Positions 1 through 8,570 are shown, counted from the stretch's first letter. The stretch: DNA of 64,000 nucleotides from Ectopseudomonas mendocina (GCF_016008875.1 NZ_JADTQG010000001.1:248001-312000); one strand, 5' to 3'. Notes: generated by a model not told the origin, from the letters alone. Numbers and translations are program-made.

Positions 1-249
1 CGCATGGCCAACCTGGCGACCAGGGCCGGTGTGGAGGGGCAGGGCTTCGTCATCCGCGCGCCGCTGCAGCAGATGAGCAAGGGCGAGATCATCCAGGCCG
101 GCATGCGCCTGGGCGTGGATTACGCGCTAACCGTCTCCTGCTACCAGGCCGACGATGATGGCCGCGCTTGTGGCAAATGCGACAGCTGCCGCCTGCGCGC
201 TGCCGGTTTCGTCGCTGCTGGTGTGCCCGATGCTACCCGCTATTTCTGA
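1..249 (+). CDS. queC: 7-cyano-7-deazaguanine synthase QueC, 3' part only
   Basis: This is the C-terminal ~82 residues of QueC, which makes preQ0 from carboxy-deazaguanine with ATP and ammonia in the queuosine pathway, in the cytoplasm. The start lies before the window. The visible part holds the zinc-binding cysteine cluster (a Cys, then CGKCDSC) near the C-terminus, which is diagnostic for the family, and ends at the usual place. The stop lies 58 bases before a tRNA-Lys gene. From memory, queC followed by tRNA-Lys is also the order in P. aeruginosa. Confidence 0.93.
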   Translation, partial: RMANLATRAGVEGQGFVIRAPLQQMSKGEIIQAGMRLGVDYALTVSCYQADDDGRACGKCDSCRLRAAGFVAAGVPDATRYF

Positions 250-267
250 AAAAATTTTCGCGAAGTG

Positions 268-295
268 TTGATTTCCTGAATTAAATCAGTATCAT
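268..295 (+). promoter_or_regulatory. Sigma-70 type promoter of tRNA-Lys
   Basis: A -35 TTGATT at 268-273 and a -10 TATCAT at 290-295 are separated by 16 bases and end 12 bases before the tRNA. The stretch is AT-rich compared with its flanks. The call rests on sequence match and position only. Confidence 0.5.
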
Positions 296-307
296 GCGCC
301 TCGCGTT

Positions 308-383
308 GGGTCGTTAGCTCAGTTGGTAGAGCAGTTGGCTTTTAACCAATTGGTCGTAGGTTCGAATCCTACACGACCCACCA
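308..383 (+). tRNA. tRNA-Lys (anticodon TTT)
   Basis: A full 76-base tRNA with encoded CCA. The acceptor arms GGGTCGT and ACGACCC pair, the T loop is TTCGAAT, and the anticodon TTT sits at 341-343. A rho-independent terminator follows at 391. In P. aeruginosa the tRNA-Lys gene next to queC is, to my knowledge, a known integration site for genomic islands; here nadA follows directly, so the site looks unoccupied. Confidence 0.97.
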
Positions 384-390
384 GATCGCA

Positions 391-419
391 AAAGCCAGTC
401 GTGAGACTGGCTTTTTTTT
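391..419 (+). terminator. Rho-independent terminator after tRNA-Lys
   Basis: Inverted repeat AAAGCCAGTC / GACTGGCTTT with a short GTGA loop, followed by a run of T. It lies 7 bases after the tRNA CCA end. Confidence 0.9.
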
Positions 420-520
420 GCTCTCGGAAAAGCCCTCTGGCCGAGGCTGGCCCGCCTGTGGCGATGGGCAGCCAGGGGGTATACTCGCAGCTCGCTCAAG
501 AGCGCCGCAGGTTCGATGAT

Positions 521-1579
521 ATGACGCAGATTTCCGAACGCCTTCTGGTTCAAGCCCACCTCGATGCCAAACAGCCCAAGCCGCTGACCGCCGAGGAGGA
601 GGCCTTCTACCGCCGTGAGATCGCCGCCGAGCTGAAGAAGCAGAACGCGGTGCTGGTGGCGCACTATTACTGTGATCCGGTTATCCAGGCGCTGGCCGAG
701 GAAACCGGTGGCTGCGTCTCCGATTCCCTGGAAATGGCCCGTTTCGGCAACCAGCACCCGGCGCAGACCGTGGTGGTGGCCGGGGTCAAATTCATGGGCG
801 AGACGGCGAAGATCCTCAACCCGGAAAAGCGCGTGCTGATGCCGACGCTGGAGGCGACCTGCTCGCTGGATCTGGGCTGCCCGGTGGACGAGTTCTCGGC
901 CTTCTGCGATCAGCATCCCGAGCGTACCGTGGTGGTGTATGCCAATACCTCGGCGGCGGTGAAGGCGCGAGCCGACTGGGTGGTGACTTCCAGCTGCGCG
1001 CTGGAGATCGTCGAAAGCCTGATGGACAATGGCGAGACCATCATCTGGGCGCCGGACAAGCACCTTGGAAACTACATTCAGCGCGAGACCGGCGCCGACA
1101 TGCTGTTGTGGGAAGGCGCCTGCATTGTTCACGAGGAATTCAAGTCCAAGCAGTTGCTGGACATGAAGGCGCTGTATCCGGACGCCGCTATTCTGGTGCA
1201 CCCGGAATCGCCGCAGAACGTGGTGGAGCTGGCCGATGCGGTGGGTTCTACCAGCCAGTTGATCAAGGCGGCGCAGACCCTGCCCAACTCCACCTTCATC
1301 GTCGCCACCGACCGCGGCATCTTCTACAAGATGCAGCAGCTGTGCCCGGACAAGACCTTTATCGAGGCGCCGACGGCCGGCAACGGCGCGGCATGCCGCA
1401 GCTGCGCGCACTGCCCGTGGATGGCGATGAACACCCTGGAGCGCGTGCTCACCGGTCTGCGTGAGGGCTCAGGCGAGATTCATGTCGACCCGGCGCTGAT
1501 TCCCAAGGCGATCAAGCCGCTCAAGCGCATGCTCGATTTCACCCAGGCGGCGCGGATGAAGGTCGCGGGTAACGCCTGA
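521..1579 (+). CDS. nadA: Quinolinate synthase NadA
   Basis: NadA condenses iminoaspartate with dihydroxyacetone phosphate to quinolinate in de novo NAD synthesis, using an oxygen-sensitive [4Fe-4S] cluster. The protein is 352 residues, the usual length. The likely cluster cysteines are present: Cys114 (in ATCSLD), Cys201 (in EGACIVHE) and Cys298 (in CRSCAHCPW), matching the three ligands known from E. coli. The ATG at 521 is chosen because the protein then begins MTQISERLL as in other Pseudomonas; the open frame extends upstream through the tRNA. It is monocistronic, with a shared bidirectional terminator before the convergent LOG gene. Confidence 0.97.
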   Translation: MTQISERLLVQAHLDAKQPKPLTAEEEAFYRREIAAELKKQNAVLVAHYYCDPVIQALAEETGGCVSDSLEMARFGNQHPAQTVVVAGVKFMGETAKILNPEKRVLMPTLEATCSLDLGCPVDEFSAFCDQHPERTVVVYANTSAAVKARADWVVTSSCALEIVESLMDNGETIIWAPDKHLGNYIQRETGADMLLWEGACIVHEEFKSKQLLDMKALYPDAAILVHPESPQNVVELADAVGSTSQLIKAAQTLPNSTFIVATDRGIFYKMQQLCPDKTFIEAPTAGNGAACRSCAHCPWMAMNTLERVLTGLREGSGEIHVDPALIPKAIKPLKRMLDFTQAARMKVAGNA

Positions 1580-1593
1580 TAGGCATGCAGTAA

Positions 1594-1623
1594 AAAGAAG
1601 CCCAGCCAAATGCTGGGCTTCTT
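1594..1623. terminator. Bidirectional terminator between nadA and the LOG gene
   Basis: Hairpin AAGAAGCCCAGC / GCTGGGCTTCTT with a CAAAT loop. It sits 14 bases after nadA, and the A-rich left side gives a T tract on the minus strand too. Confidence 0.8.
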
Positions 1624-1630
1624 GCTTTGC

Positions 1631-1691
1631 GTAGCCCGGATGCAATCCGGGAATGGCGAGAGGCCAATACCCCGGATTTCATCCGGGCTAC
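1631..1691. repeat. GTAGCCCGGATG-type REP pair (copy 1)
   Basis: Two inverted half-elements face each other: GTAGCCCGGATGCAATCCGG and its near reverse complement ending CCGGGCTAC, with about 18 bases between. The same family recurs near 8525, 16589, 23806, 41996, 51265, 54080 and 60290. It lies between convergent genes, typical of REP sequences. Confidence 0.85.
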
Positions 1692-1705
1692 GGCAACTCG
1701 TCAGC

Positions 1706-2779
1706 TCAGGTTGCCCAACTCTCCGGCTCGTTGACCACGTTGAGCAGGGCGCGCAGGCGGCCATAATCGCGACCGTTGAAGGCGAAGGCCAGGCGGGTGA
1801 GGTCGCACAATTCCGGTTCGTCGCGTTCCTGCTCGCCATGAGGCTGCTGGGTGAAGCCGCCCTCTTTGCACAGGCAGGAGAAGTCGCTGTGCAGCTTCGC
1901 CAGAGCTGCCTCGTTGAGCGGGTGATTGAGGCGAATCACGAAGCGGTCCTTGAGCCAGCGGCTGGAGTGGAAGTTGCGATAGAAGCGGGCGATTTCATCC
2001 GCGGCCTCTTCAGCGCTGTAGACCAGATGCAGCAGGTTGAGGTCGGTCGGCAGGATGTAGCCGTTGTCGCCGAGCTGCCGGCGGATGAACCCCAGCGCAT
2101 CTTCCCAGTAGCTGCCACCCGGTTGATCGAGCAGCACCACCGGTACCAACGGGCTCTTGCCGGTCTGGATCAGGGTGAGCACCTCCAGGGCTTCATCGAG
2201 CGTGCCGAAACCGCCGGGGCAGAGCACCAGGCCGTCGGCTTCCTTGACGAAGAACAGCTTGCGCAGGAAGAAGAAGTGGAACGAGAGCAGATGGTGACTG
2301 CCGCGCATGGTGGCATTGGCGGCTTGCTCGAAGGGCAGGGTGATATTGAACCCCAGGCTGTTTTCCGTGCCGGCGCCTTCATGAGCCGCCGCCATGATGC
2401 CGCCACCGGCCCCCGTGACGACCATCAGGTCGCGGCGCGCCAGTAGTTCGCCGAGTTCGCGAGCCAGCCGATACAGGGGGTGATCGGCTGGCGTACGTGC
2501 CGAGCCGAACACCGTGACCTTGCGCCGACGCTTGAGCTGCTCCAGCACGCCGAAGGCATGTTCCATTTCGCGCAGGGTCTGCATCATGATCTTGGCATCC
2601 CAGCGGTTGCGATCTGCCTGGGCCATATGGATCACGGTGGTGAGCATTTCGCGGTACAGCGACAGGTTGGGGCTGTTGCTCGGGGCTGCCAGCGCCACCA
2701 GTTCCTCTACCTTGCTGCTCAGGTCGACCTCGCTGGTTTGCACGTGGCGCGACAGATAGTCGTCCGCTTCAAAGGGCAT
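1706..2779 (-). CDS. LOG-family Rossmann-fold protein (nucleotide 5'-phosphate hydrolase type)
   Basis: A 357-residue member of the TIGR00730/LOG family. The nucleotide-binding VTGAGGGIMAA lies near residue 121 and the family motif PGGFGTLDE at 188-196. LOG proteins cleave nucleoside 5'-monophosphates at the N-glycosidic bond (cytokinin activation, or PpnN-like nucleotide salvage). This one is longer than single-domain LOGs (~200) and shorter than E. coli PpnN (454), with an extra N-terminal ~85 residues. The start at 2779 has a good GAGGAGAG ribosome site just upstream; the open frame extends 31 codons further without support. The exact substrate is not known. Confidence 0.85.
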   Translation of the reverse strand: MPFEADDYLSRHVQTSEVDLSSKVEELVALAAPSNSPNLSLYREMLTTVIHMAQADRNRWDAKIMMQTLREMEHAFGVLEQLKRRRKVTVFGSARTPADHPLYRLARELGELLARRDLMVVTGAGGGIMAAAHEGAGTENSLGFNITLPFEQAANATMRGSHHLLSFHFFFLRKLFFVKEADGLVLCPGGFGTLDEALEVLTLIQTGKSPLVPVVLLDQPGGSYWEDALGFIRRQLGDNGYILPTDLNLLHLVYSAEEAADEIARFYRNFHSSRWLKDRFVIRLNHPLNEAALAKLHSDFSCLCKEGGFTQQPHGEQERDEPELCDLTRLAFAFNGRDYGRLRALLNVVNEPESWAT

Positions 2780-3069
2780 GGAAACTCTCCTCTTCCGGGC
2801 CTGAGAAAGGCACAGCCGCTCAACTTGGCCGGCTCCCTGATTATGGCGTGTCAGGTAGCTTGCCACAGCCACGCTGCCGTTTCGTTGCCCCGCTTTTCGT
2901 AAGCGTCGATTACGGGGCGATTCGATTCAGTCGCTCATGCAGGATCTGCCAGCCATGAAGTGCTGTTCTGTCCGTGGCTGGTGGGCATAGGGCTGGTAGC
3001 CGACGAGCGGCGGAACCTCGCCCGCTACGCCGAGTCTGCTGTTTGGTCAAGGTGAAGGGAGTGACAGGC

Positions 3070-3264
3070 ATGCCCAAGTTGACTCTGGAGATAGAAACGA
3101 GCCTCTATCGCATGCTGCAGCAGGCAGCGCATAACAGCCAGCTGAGTCTCGAGGACGAGTGCACGCGTCGCCTCGAAGGTGGTGGGCGACGCTCACGCTA
3201 CATGGAGGCCTTGCTTGCCGAACTGCGCGCCGATGACGCGCAGCGCCGGGTGCACAGGGGCTGA
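3070..3264 (+). CDS. Small ribbon-helix-helix-like protein
   Basis: A 64-residue protein starting MPKLTLEIETSLYRML after an AAGGGAG ribosome site. The pattern of a short beta strand (KLTLEIE) followed by two helices resembles Arc/CopG-type DNA-binding antitoxin modules, and the C-terminus is charged (LLAELRADDAQRR). No toxin partner is adjacent; the next gene is convergent and encodes a secreted protein. It may be a stand-alone regulator or an orphan antitoxin. Homology is judged by eye only. Confidence 0.6.
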   Translation: MPKLTLEIETSLYRMLQQAAHNSQLSLEDECTRRLEGGGRRSRYMEALLAELRADDAQRRVHRG

Positions 3265-3277
3265 CGCCAGCCTTCGA

Positions 3278-3679
3278 TCAAAGGCCGCAGTCGCCCTTGT
3301 CGAAGACTTCGACGGTTACCGGGCGATTGCTGCGGTACTCGCTGAACTGGTAGCGCAGTTGCGCGCCTTCGGCCAGCAGGGCGCGATAACCCGAATTGCG
3401 GCAGACGCTGGCGGCCAGTTGCGCACGCACGATGTCGGGATTGCCGCGCATCTGCGCAGCATGCGCCTCACGTACGCTGAGGTGGTTGATCAGCGTATGG
3501 CCTTCCACGGTATAACCCTGATCGAGAATGTCCTCGTTGATCGCCCGTGGCGTGCCTTCGCTGCTTTGCCGGGCGACCTGCTCCAGGGTGCGAGTCAGTT
3601 CCATCTCCTTCAGCGAAGCGGCCTGAACGGTAGAAAACATCAGGCTGAACGCGAGGGCGGGAAGGATGTAACGCAGCAT
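3278..3679 (-). CDS. PA3611-like secreted protein (quorum-sensing-regulated virulence factor family)
   Basis: A 133-residue protein with a clear signal peptide (MLRYILPALAFSLMF, predicted cut after VQA near residue 20). The mature part, with GTPRAINEDILDQGYTVEGH, matches what I recall of P. aeruginosa PA3611, the founder of Pfam QSregVF, a periplasmic or secreted protein of known structure but unclear biochemical role. Two cysteines in the mature part (in SVCRNSGY and GDCGL) could form a disulfide. It is convergent with the small RHH-like gene, 13 bases away. Confidence 0.75.
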   Translation of the reverse strand: MLRYILPALAFSLMFSTVQAASLKEMELTRTLEQVARQSSEGTPRAINEDILDQGYTVEGHTLINHLSVREAHAAQMRGNPDIVRAQLAASVCRNSGYRALLAEGAQLRYQFSEYRSNRPVTVEVFDKGDCGL

Positions 3680-4071
3680 GTAATGACTCCTGAAAACGTG
3701 GACGAGGGTTGGACAGGGCCTCGGGAAGAATGTTCGCGGCGCTGGCCGTTGGCTGTCTGAACCGGCGTATTACCGATAACAGCGCCGCATGCTTTAGGCG
3801 GCAAGACTCGCCTCTTTCGACGCAGGCCGGCACGTGATGACCCTAGGTAGTGTACTGGTTTGGCCAGTCGCTCGGGCGCAGGCATGCCGTCATCCAATGG
3901 ATGTGCGACCTTCAGGCGAGCTCGGCCGCCTGTCTCGGCTGGCCTGATCTGAGCGACGACCGCGCCGGCGCGTATGACCGCCGCATCCACTTCATCGGTC
4001 TGTCCTTGGCCACGCCGTCGAAGGGCGAGCACGGTGGTAGAATCCCGCCCCCGTTCGCAGTTGCTCGCTCC
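3680..4071. other. Intergenic stretch of ~390 bases, nothing recognised
   Basis: It lies between the divergent PA3611-like and DTW genes. Long open frames on both strands run through it, but none has a ribosome site or a recognisable protein. The first ~60 bases presumably hold the promoter of the minus-strand gene. Confidence 0.4.
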
Positions 4072-4794
4072 ATGACTCATCCAGCCCCACATGCCGTTGC
4101 CCGTTTGCGCGCAGAGCGCCTGGCGCGCAGCGTCAAACCCTTCATCGCCCGCGGTTCGCGCGCCGAGCGCTGCCCTGACTGTCGGGTGCAGCCGACTCAT
4201 TGCCTGTGTGCCTGGCGCCCGCAGGTCCAGGCCAATGCCGGCATGTGCCTGGTGATGCACGATATCGAGGCGCTGAAACCGAGCAATACCGGTTGGCTGA
4301 TCGCCGACGTGGTGCCTGAAACTCACGCCTTCGGCTGGACGCGCACCGCTGTCGATCCGGCGCTGCTGGAGCTGTTGGCCGATCCGCAGTGGCAGCCCTA
4401 TCTGGTCTTTCCCGGTGAGTACGTAACACCGCAGCGCGTGGTGGAAGAGGTGCAGCTTGTGCCCGGCAAGCGGCCGCTGTTCGTGCTGCTCGATGCCACC
4501 TGGACCGAGGCGCGCAAAATGTTTCGCAAGAGTCCTTATCTGGACGCCTTGCCGGTGCTCAGCCTGACACCGGCGCAACTGTCACGCTATCGTCTGCGTC
4601 GCTCCACGCGCGGCGAGCATCTGTGCACGGCCGAAGTGGCCGCCATGTGCCTGGAACTGGCGGGTGATCTGCGCGCCGGCGAGGCGCTGGACGACTATCT
4701 CGATGCTTTCAGCCAGCACTACCTGGCGGCCAAGCGGCGCCTGCCACTGGAACTCAACGACGCTCTGCACCAGCGCTTGCAGTCGTACCGCTGA
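4072..4794 (+). CDS. DTW-domain tRNA-uridine aminocarboxypropyltransferase (TapT/YfiP family)
   Basis: A 240-residue DTW-domain enzyme. Family members transfer the 3-amino-3-carboxypropyl group of S-adenosylmethionine to a tRNA uridine (acp3U; position 47 for E. coli TapT). Visible features are a Cys-rich stretch CPDCRVQPTHCLC at 34-46, probably metal binding, the signature LLDATW ending at 144, and a downstream YRLRRST...LCTAEV block. The start at 4072 gives the usual N-terminus; no strong ribosome site is visible, and the open frame extends 74 codons upstream. The 3' end overlaps the convergent EamA gene by 41 bases. Confidence 0.87.
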   Translation: MTHPAPHAVARLRAERLARSVKPFIARGSRAERCPDCRVQPTHCLCAWRPQVQANAGMCLVMHDIEALKPSNTGWLIADVVPETHAFGWTRTAVDPALLELLADPQWQPYLVFPGEYVTPQRVVEEVQLVPGKRPLFVLLDATWTEARKMFRKSPYLDALPVLSLTPAQLSRYRLRRSTRGEHLCTAEVAAMCLELAGDLRAGEALDDYLDAFSQHYLAAKRRLPLELNDALHQRLQSYR

Positions 4795-5680
4795 GATCGT
4801 GTGGCAGGGGCTTGGGCCACAGCTGAGCCAGCAGCATGCCGCCGAACATCAGTGCACAACCCAGATAGCCGCGCAGTGCCAGCACCTCACCCAGCAGCAG
4901 CGCGCCGGCAATCGCGGCGAACACCGCCTCCAGCGAGAGAATGATCGCCGCGTGCGAGGCGATGGCATGCTGCTGCGCGACCACCTGCAGGGTAAAGCCC
5001 ACCGCTACGCCGAACAGGCCGCCATAGAGGATGGCCGGTGCGGCCTGGAGGATGCCGTCCAGTGTCGCGGTTTCGAATACCGCTGCCAGTAGCAGGCTGA
5101 TCACCGCGCAGGTGGCGAACTGGATGAAGGCCAGGCGCAGCGGGTCGTGGCGGCTGGCGAAGAAACCCACCAGCAACACGTGAACACCCCAGACGAAGGC
5201 GCCGGCCAGCTGCAGCCAGTCGCCTGAGGCCACGGTGAAACCCTCACCGACGCTGAGCAAAAACATGCCGACCACCGCCAGGCTGGCGCCCAGCCAGATG
5301 CCTGCACTGCTGCGCTGGCCGATCAACAGGCCGAGAATCGGTACGACGATCACGTACAGCCCGGTGATGAAGCCGGAGTTGGTCACGGTGGTGAACAGCA
5401 GGCCGACCTGCTGCAGGTTGATGCCCAGCGACAGCGCCAGGCCCATGATCACGCCGCCGATCAGCAGGTTGCGATTCAGAGGTGCGACGGGGCGTTGTTG
5501 ACGACGTTGCAGCAGGGCCAGCACCGGCAGCAGCGCCAGGCAGGCCAGGGCGAAACGCAGGCCGGTATAAAGGAAGGGACCGATATTATCCATGCCCAGG
5601 CGCTGGGCGACGAATGAGCTGCCCCAGATCATCGCGGTAATCAGCATCAACAGGTCGGCGCGCAGGGCTTGGCTTCGCAT
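4754..5680 (-). CDS. EamA-family drug/metabolite transporter
   Basis: A 308-residue inner-membrane protein with about ten hydrophobic segments and the two-fold EamA repeat. The N-terminal segment has the typical TAMIWGSSFVAQRLGM and the second half contains EAVFAAIAGALLLGEVL, the conserved end of EamA repeats. Such proteins export metabolites or amino acids; no substrate can be read from the sequence. The last 13 codons lie antisense to the end of the DTW gene. Confidence 0.85.
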   Translation of the reverse strand: MRSQALRADLLMLITAMIWGSSFVAQRLGMDNIGPFLYTGLRFALACLALLPVLALLQRRQQRPVAPLNRNLLIGGVIMGLALSLGINLQQVGLLFTTVTNSGFITGLYVIVVPILGLLIGQRSSAGIWLGASLAVVGMFLLSVGEGFTVASGDWLQLAGAFVWGVHVLLVGFFASRHDPLRLAFIQFATCAVISLLLAAVFETATLDGILQAAPAILYGGLFGVAVGFTLQVVAQQHAIASHAAIILSLEAVFAAIAGALLLGEVLALRGYLGCALMFGGMLLAQLWPKPLPHDLSGTTASAGAERR

Positions 5681-5882
5681 CGGAGCGTCTCGCTAGGAAA
5701 GTTGCGCATGCTGCCGCAAAGCGTTGAGCTTGACCACCCCGCCACAGCTCGGCATGCTGAGCGCCGCCGTCGGTCCGAGTGGGGAGTCTGTGATGTGGAT
5801 GAGCAGGCTTGAGCGGATCTTCAGGCGAAAAGCACTGCCATACTCACCTCGGTGCCACTCATAAGAAGAACAGGATCTGCCA

Positions 5883-6530
5883 ATGGCCGCCTATGAAATC
5901 CTGATTGCCGACGACCACCCGCTGTTTCGCAGCGCACTGCAGCAAGCATTGACCCTGGGGCTGGGGCCTGAGGTCCGTCTGGTAGAAGCTGCCAGCATCG
6001 CCGAACTCGAAGGCCACCTGGCCGCCAAGAGCGACTGGGACCTGGTCCTGCTCGATCTGAACATGCCGGGCGCCTACGGGTTTTCCGGCCTGGTGTTGCT
6101 GCGCGGTCAGTACCCGCAGATACCCGTAGTGATGATTTCCGCTCAGGAAGAAGCTTCCGTGGTCAACCGCTCCCGCGAGTTCGGCGCCAGCGGCTTCATC
6201 CCCAAATCCAGCCCGCTGGAAACCTTGCAGCAGGCCGTGCGTCAGGTGCTCGATGGCGACACCTGGTGGCCGCCGCTGGCCGAGGAGAGCGCACCGGTGT
6301 CCGAAGAGGCCAAGGCCGCCAGCGCCGGCCTCGCCAGCCTGACGCCGCAACAGTTCCGCGTGCTGACCATGGTTTGCGAAGGTCTGCTGAACAAGCAGAT
6401 CGCCTATGAACTGAGTGTGTCCGAGGCGACGGTCAAGGCGCATGTTACGGCGATTTTCCGCAAGCTCGGCGTGCGTACCCGCACCCAGGCGGCATTGCTG
6501 TTGCAGCAGATGGAGTCGATTCCGGGGTGA
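5883..6530 (+). CDS. erdR: LuxR-type response regulator ErdR
   Basis: A 215-residue NarL/LuxR-family response regulator. The receiver domain occupies about 1-125, with acidic residues in ADDH and the phosphoacceptor Asp in VLLDLNMPG; the HTH (LTPQQFRVLTMV...LNKQIAYELSVSEATVKAH) lies at about 145-205. It closely resembles ErdR (P. aeruginosa PA3604, also CrbR), which acts with the sensor MxtR/CrbS to activate acsA for acetate use and ethanol oxidation. No histidine kinase gene is next to it. An AGGA ribosome site lies 8 bases before the ATG. Confidence 0.85.
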   Translation: MAAYEILIADDHPLFRSALQQALTLGLGPEVRLVEAASIAELEGHLAAKSDWDLVLLDLNMPGAYGFSGLVLLRGQYPQIPVVMISAQEEASVVNRSREFGASGFIPKSSPLETLQQAVRQVLDGDTWWPPLAEESAPVSEEAKAASAGLASLTPQQFRVLTMVCEGLLNKQIAYELSVSEATVKAHVTAIFRKLGVRTRTQAALLLQQMESIPG

Positions 6531-6569
6531 TATCGCGGCGCCGCGTGACGCTGGATCGACGCTGACCGT

Positions 6570-7496
6570 TCAGACGATCGGTGGCAGGACGATCTGATCA
6601 CTGCGGCTGACTCCGGCGGTCAGCGCACGACACTGTTCGAGAAACTCGCGCATCGCCGCCGTCTGGTACTTCTGCTTGTGCCAGATGAAGTAGAACTGCC
6701 GGCGCAGGTCCAATTCCGGGGTCTCCACTGGCATCAGGCTGCCGCGGCGAAAGGCGTCGCGCAGCGCCAGGCGTGAAATGCAGCCGATGCCCAGGCCTGA
6801 TTCCACCGCGCGCTTGATCGCCTCGGTGTGTTCCAGCTCCAGGCGGATATTGAGGTTGCGCGGGTGATGACGCATGGCCTGATCGAAGGTCAGGCGGGTG
6901 CCCGAGCCCTGTTCGCGCAGAATCCAGGCTTCGTGCGTCAGCTCTTCCAGGCTGGCGCTGCCGCGCTTGGCCAGCGGGTGCTGCGGGGCGCAGAACACCA
7001 CCAGCTCATCCTCGACCCAGGGTTGTACCTCGATGTCCGGGTGCTGGCAGTCGCCTTCGATCAAACCGAGATCCAGTTCGTAATGAGCGATCTGCTGCAC
7101 CACATGGGCGGTGTTGTGCACTTGCAGCTTCACCCGGCACTCCGGGTGGTGCTGCATGAAACTGCCAATCAGCAGCGTCGCCAGGTAGTTGCCCACGGTA
7201 AGCGTGGCGCCAACGTTCAGCGAGCCATAACCACTCTTGCCGCCCAGCAGGCGTTCGATCTCGCGCGCCTGGTCGATCAGCGCCACGGCCTCGGGCAGCA
7301 ACTGCCGGCCCAATGCGTTGAGCGCCAGGCGCTTGCCGGCGCGATCGAACAGCTGGCAGTCGGACTGCCGTTCCAGCTCGGTCAGCGAGGTGCTGGTCGC
7401 CGACTGCGACAATGCGAGCGATTGCGCCGCGCGCGAGACGCTCTCATGCTGCGCCACGGCAACGAATACCTGAAGTTGTCTGAGAGTAAATCGCAT
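6570..7496 (-). CDS. finR: LysR-type regulator FinR
   Basis: A 308-residue LysR protein: winged HTH at about 1-60 (TLRQLQVFVAVAQHESVSRA) and a substrate-binding domain at about 90-295. It is divergent from fpr with 114 bases between, the same arrangement as FinR and FprA in P. aeruginosa and P. putida, where FinR activates fpr under superoxide stress. The inducer is not apparent from sequence. The start codon abuts a good LysR-type palindrome (7497-7511), which suits autoregulation. Confidence 0.88.
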   Translation of the reverse strand: MRFTLRQLQVFVAVAQHESVSRAAQSLALSQSATSTSLTELERQSDCQLFDRAGKRLALNALGRQLLPEAVALIDQAREIERLLGGKSGYGSLNVGATLTVGNYLATLLIGSFMQHHPECRVKLQVHNTAHVVQQIAHYELDLGLIEGDCQHPDIEVQPWVEDELVVFCAPQHPLAKRGSASLEELTHEAWILREQGSGTRLTFDQAMRHHPRNLNIRLELEHTEAIKRAVESGLGIGCISRLALRDAFRRGSLMPVETPELDLRRQFYFIWHKQKYQTAAMREFLEQCRALTAGVSRSDQIVLPPIV

Positions 7497-7511
7497 ATCG
7501 ATATAACCGAT
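7497..7511. promoter_or_regulatory. Candidate FinR box in the finR-fpr intergenic region
   Basis: ATCG-N7-CGAT is a perfect 4+4 palindrome containing the T-N11-A LysR signature (T at 7498, A at 7510). It lies immediately before the finR start and ~100 bases upstream of fpr. Assignment to FinR is by position only. Confidence 0.45.
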
Positions 7512-7610
7512 AACCTATATCTTGATAATCCACTTAACAGATATTGTTGCCGCGAATAGAATGCCGCGCAATCGCGCCTTTTGGCGCTGAAGTTCTTCGA
7601 GGAAATCATC

Positions 7611-8390
7611 ATGAGCAATATGAACGTCGAGCGCGTGCTCAGCGTCCACCACTGGAACGATACGCTGTTCAGCTTCAAGTGCACCCGTGATCCGGGCCTG
7701 CGCTTCGAAAATGGCCAGTTCGTGATGATCGGCCTGCAGCAGGACAATGGCCGCCCGTTGATGCGCGCGTACTCCATCGCCAGCCCGAACTGGGAAGAGC
7801 ACCTGGAATTCTTCAGCATCAAGGTGCCGGACGGCCCGCTGACCTCGCAGCTGCAGCACCTGAAGGAAGGCGACGAGATCATCATCAGCAAGAAGCCCAC
7901 CGGCACCCTGGTGCTCGATGACCTCAATCCCGGCAAGCACCTGTACCTGCTGAGCACCGGCACCGGCCTGGCGCCGTTCATGAGCGTGATCCAGGACCCG
8001 GAAACCTACGAGCGCTTCGAGAAGGTGATTCTGGTGCACGGCGTGCGTTACGTGAACGAAGTCGCCTACCGCGAGTTCATCACCGAGCACCTGCCGCAGA
8101 ACGAATTCTTCGGCGACGCGCTGAAGAACAAGCTGATCTACTACCCGACCGTGACCCGTGAGCCGTTCGAGAACCAGGGCCGCCTGACCGACCTGATGCG
8201 CAGCGGCAAGCTGTTCGCCGACATCGGCCTGCCGCCGATCAACCCGCAGGACGACCGCGCGATGATCTGCGGCAGCCCGAGCATGCTTGACGAGACCAGC
8301 GAAGTGCTCGACAGCTTCGGCCTGAAGATTTCCCCGCGCATGCGTGAGCCGGGTGACTATCTGATCGAACGCGCCTTCGTCGAGAAGTAA
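7611..8390 (+). CDS. fpr: Ferredoxin-NADP+ reductase Fpr
   Basis: A 259-residue bacterial-type FAD flavoprotein that exchanges electrons between NADPH and ferredoxin or flavodoxin. The FAD motif RAYSIASPN lies at 52-60, the nucleotide-binding STGTGLAPFMS follows, and the C-terminus YLIERAFVEK is typical of the subfamily ending in a short tail after the aromatic residue. A GAGGAA ribosome site precedes the ATG at 7611; the open frame begins ten codons earlier without support. It is single, closed by a terminator, and very likely controlled by the divergent FinR. Confidence 0.95.
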   Translation: MSNMNVERVLSVHHWNDTLFSFKCTRDPGLRFENGQFVMIGLQQDNGRPLMRAYSIASPNWEEHLEFFSIKVPDGPLTSQLQHLKEGDEIIISKKPTGTLVLDDLNPGKHLYLLSTGTGLAPFMSVIQDPETYERFEKVILVHGVRYVNEVAYREFITEHLPQNEFFGDALKNKLIYYPTVTREPFENQGRLTDLMRSGKLFADIGLPPINPQDDRAMICGSPSMLDETSEVLDSFGLKISPRMREPGDYLIERAFVEK

Positions 8391-8406
8391 GCCGTTTCGT
8401 GAAAAT

Positions 8407-8435
8407 GACAAAGCCGCCCGATGGGCGGCTTTGTC
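8407..8435 (+). terminator. Terminator-like hairpin after fpr
   Basis: GACAAAGCCGCCC / GGGCGGCTTTGTC with a 3-base loop, 17 bases after the fpr stop. The T run is short (TTTGTCGTTG) but the stem is perfect. Confidence 0.75.
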
Positions 8436-8437
8436 GT

Positions 8438-8497
8438 TGTAGGAGCGAATTTATTCGCGATGCGTATTGGCCAATCGCGAATGAATTCGCTCCTACA
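8438..8497. repeat. TGTAGGAGCGAATT-type palindromic repeat
   Basis: TGTAGGAGCGAATTTATTCGCG faces its near reverse complement ending GCTCCTACA. It belongs to the short Pseudomonas extragenic palindromes of the 'GTAGGAGCGAATTCATTCGC' type. It is followed by halves of two other families, making a small repeat cluster between fpr and ppiA. Confidence 0.8.
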
Positions 8498-8524
8498 GGT
8501 GCTTGATCAGTCGTGGTGCGATCT

Positions 8525-8545
8525 CCCGGATTGTATCCGGGCTAC
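8525..8545. repeat. Single GTAGCCCGGATG-type REP (copy 2)
   Basis: One half-element, CCCGGATTGTATCCGGGCTA, forming a hairpin on its own. No partner half is found within 100 bases. Confidence 0.7.
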
Positions 8546-8570
8546 GGTGCGCCCGCGGCGCCTTGTTATT

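Noticed and set aside
314..1411. A 365-residue minus-strand frame opposite nadA
   Set aside because: It runs through the tRNA-Lys gene and mirrors nadA; no domain.
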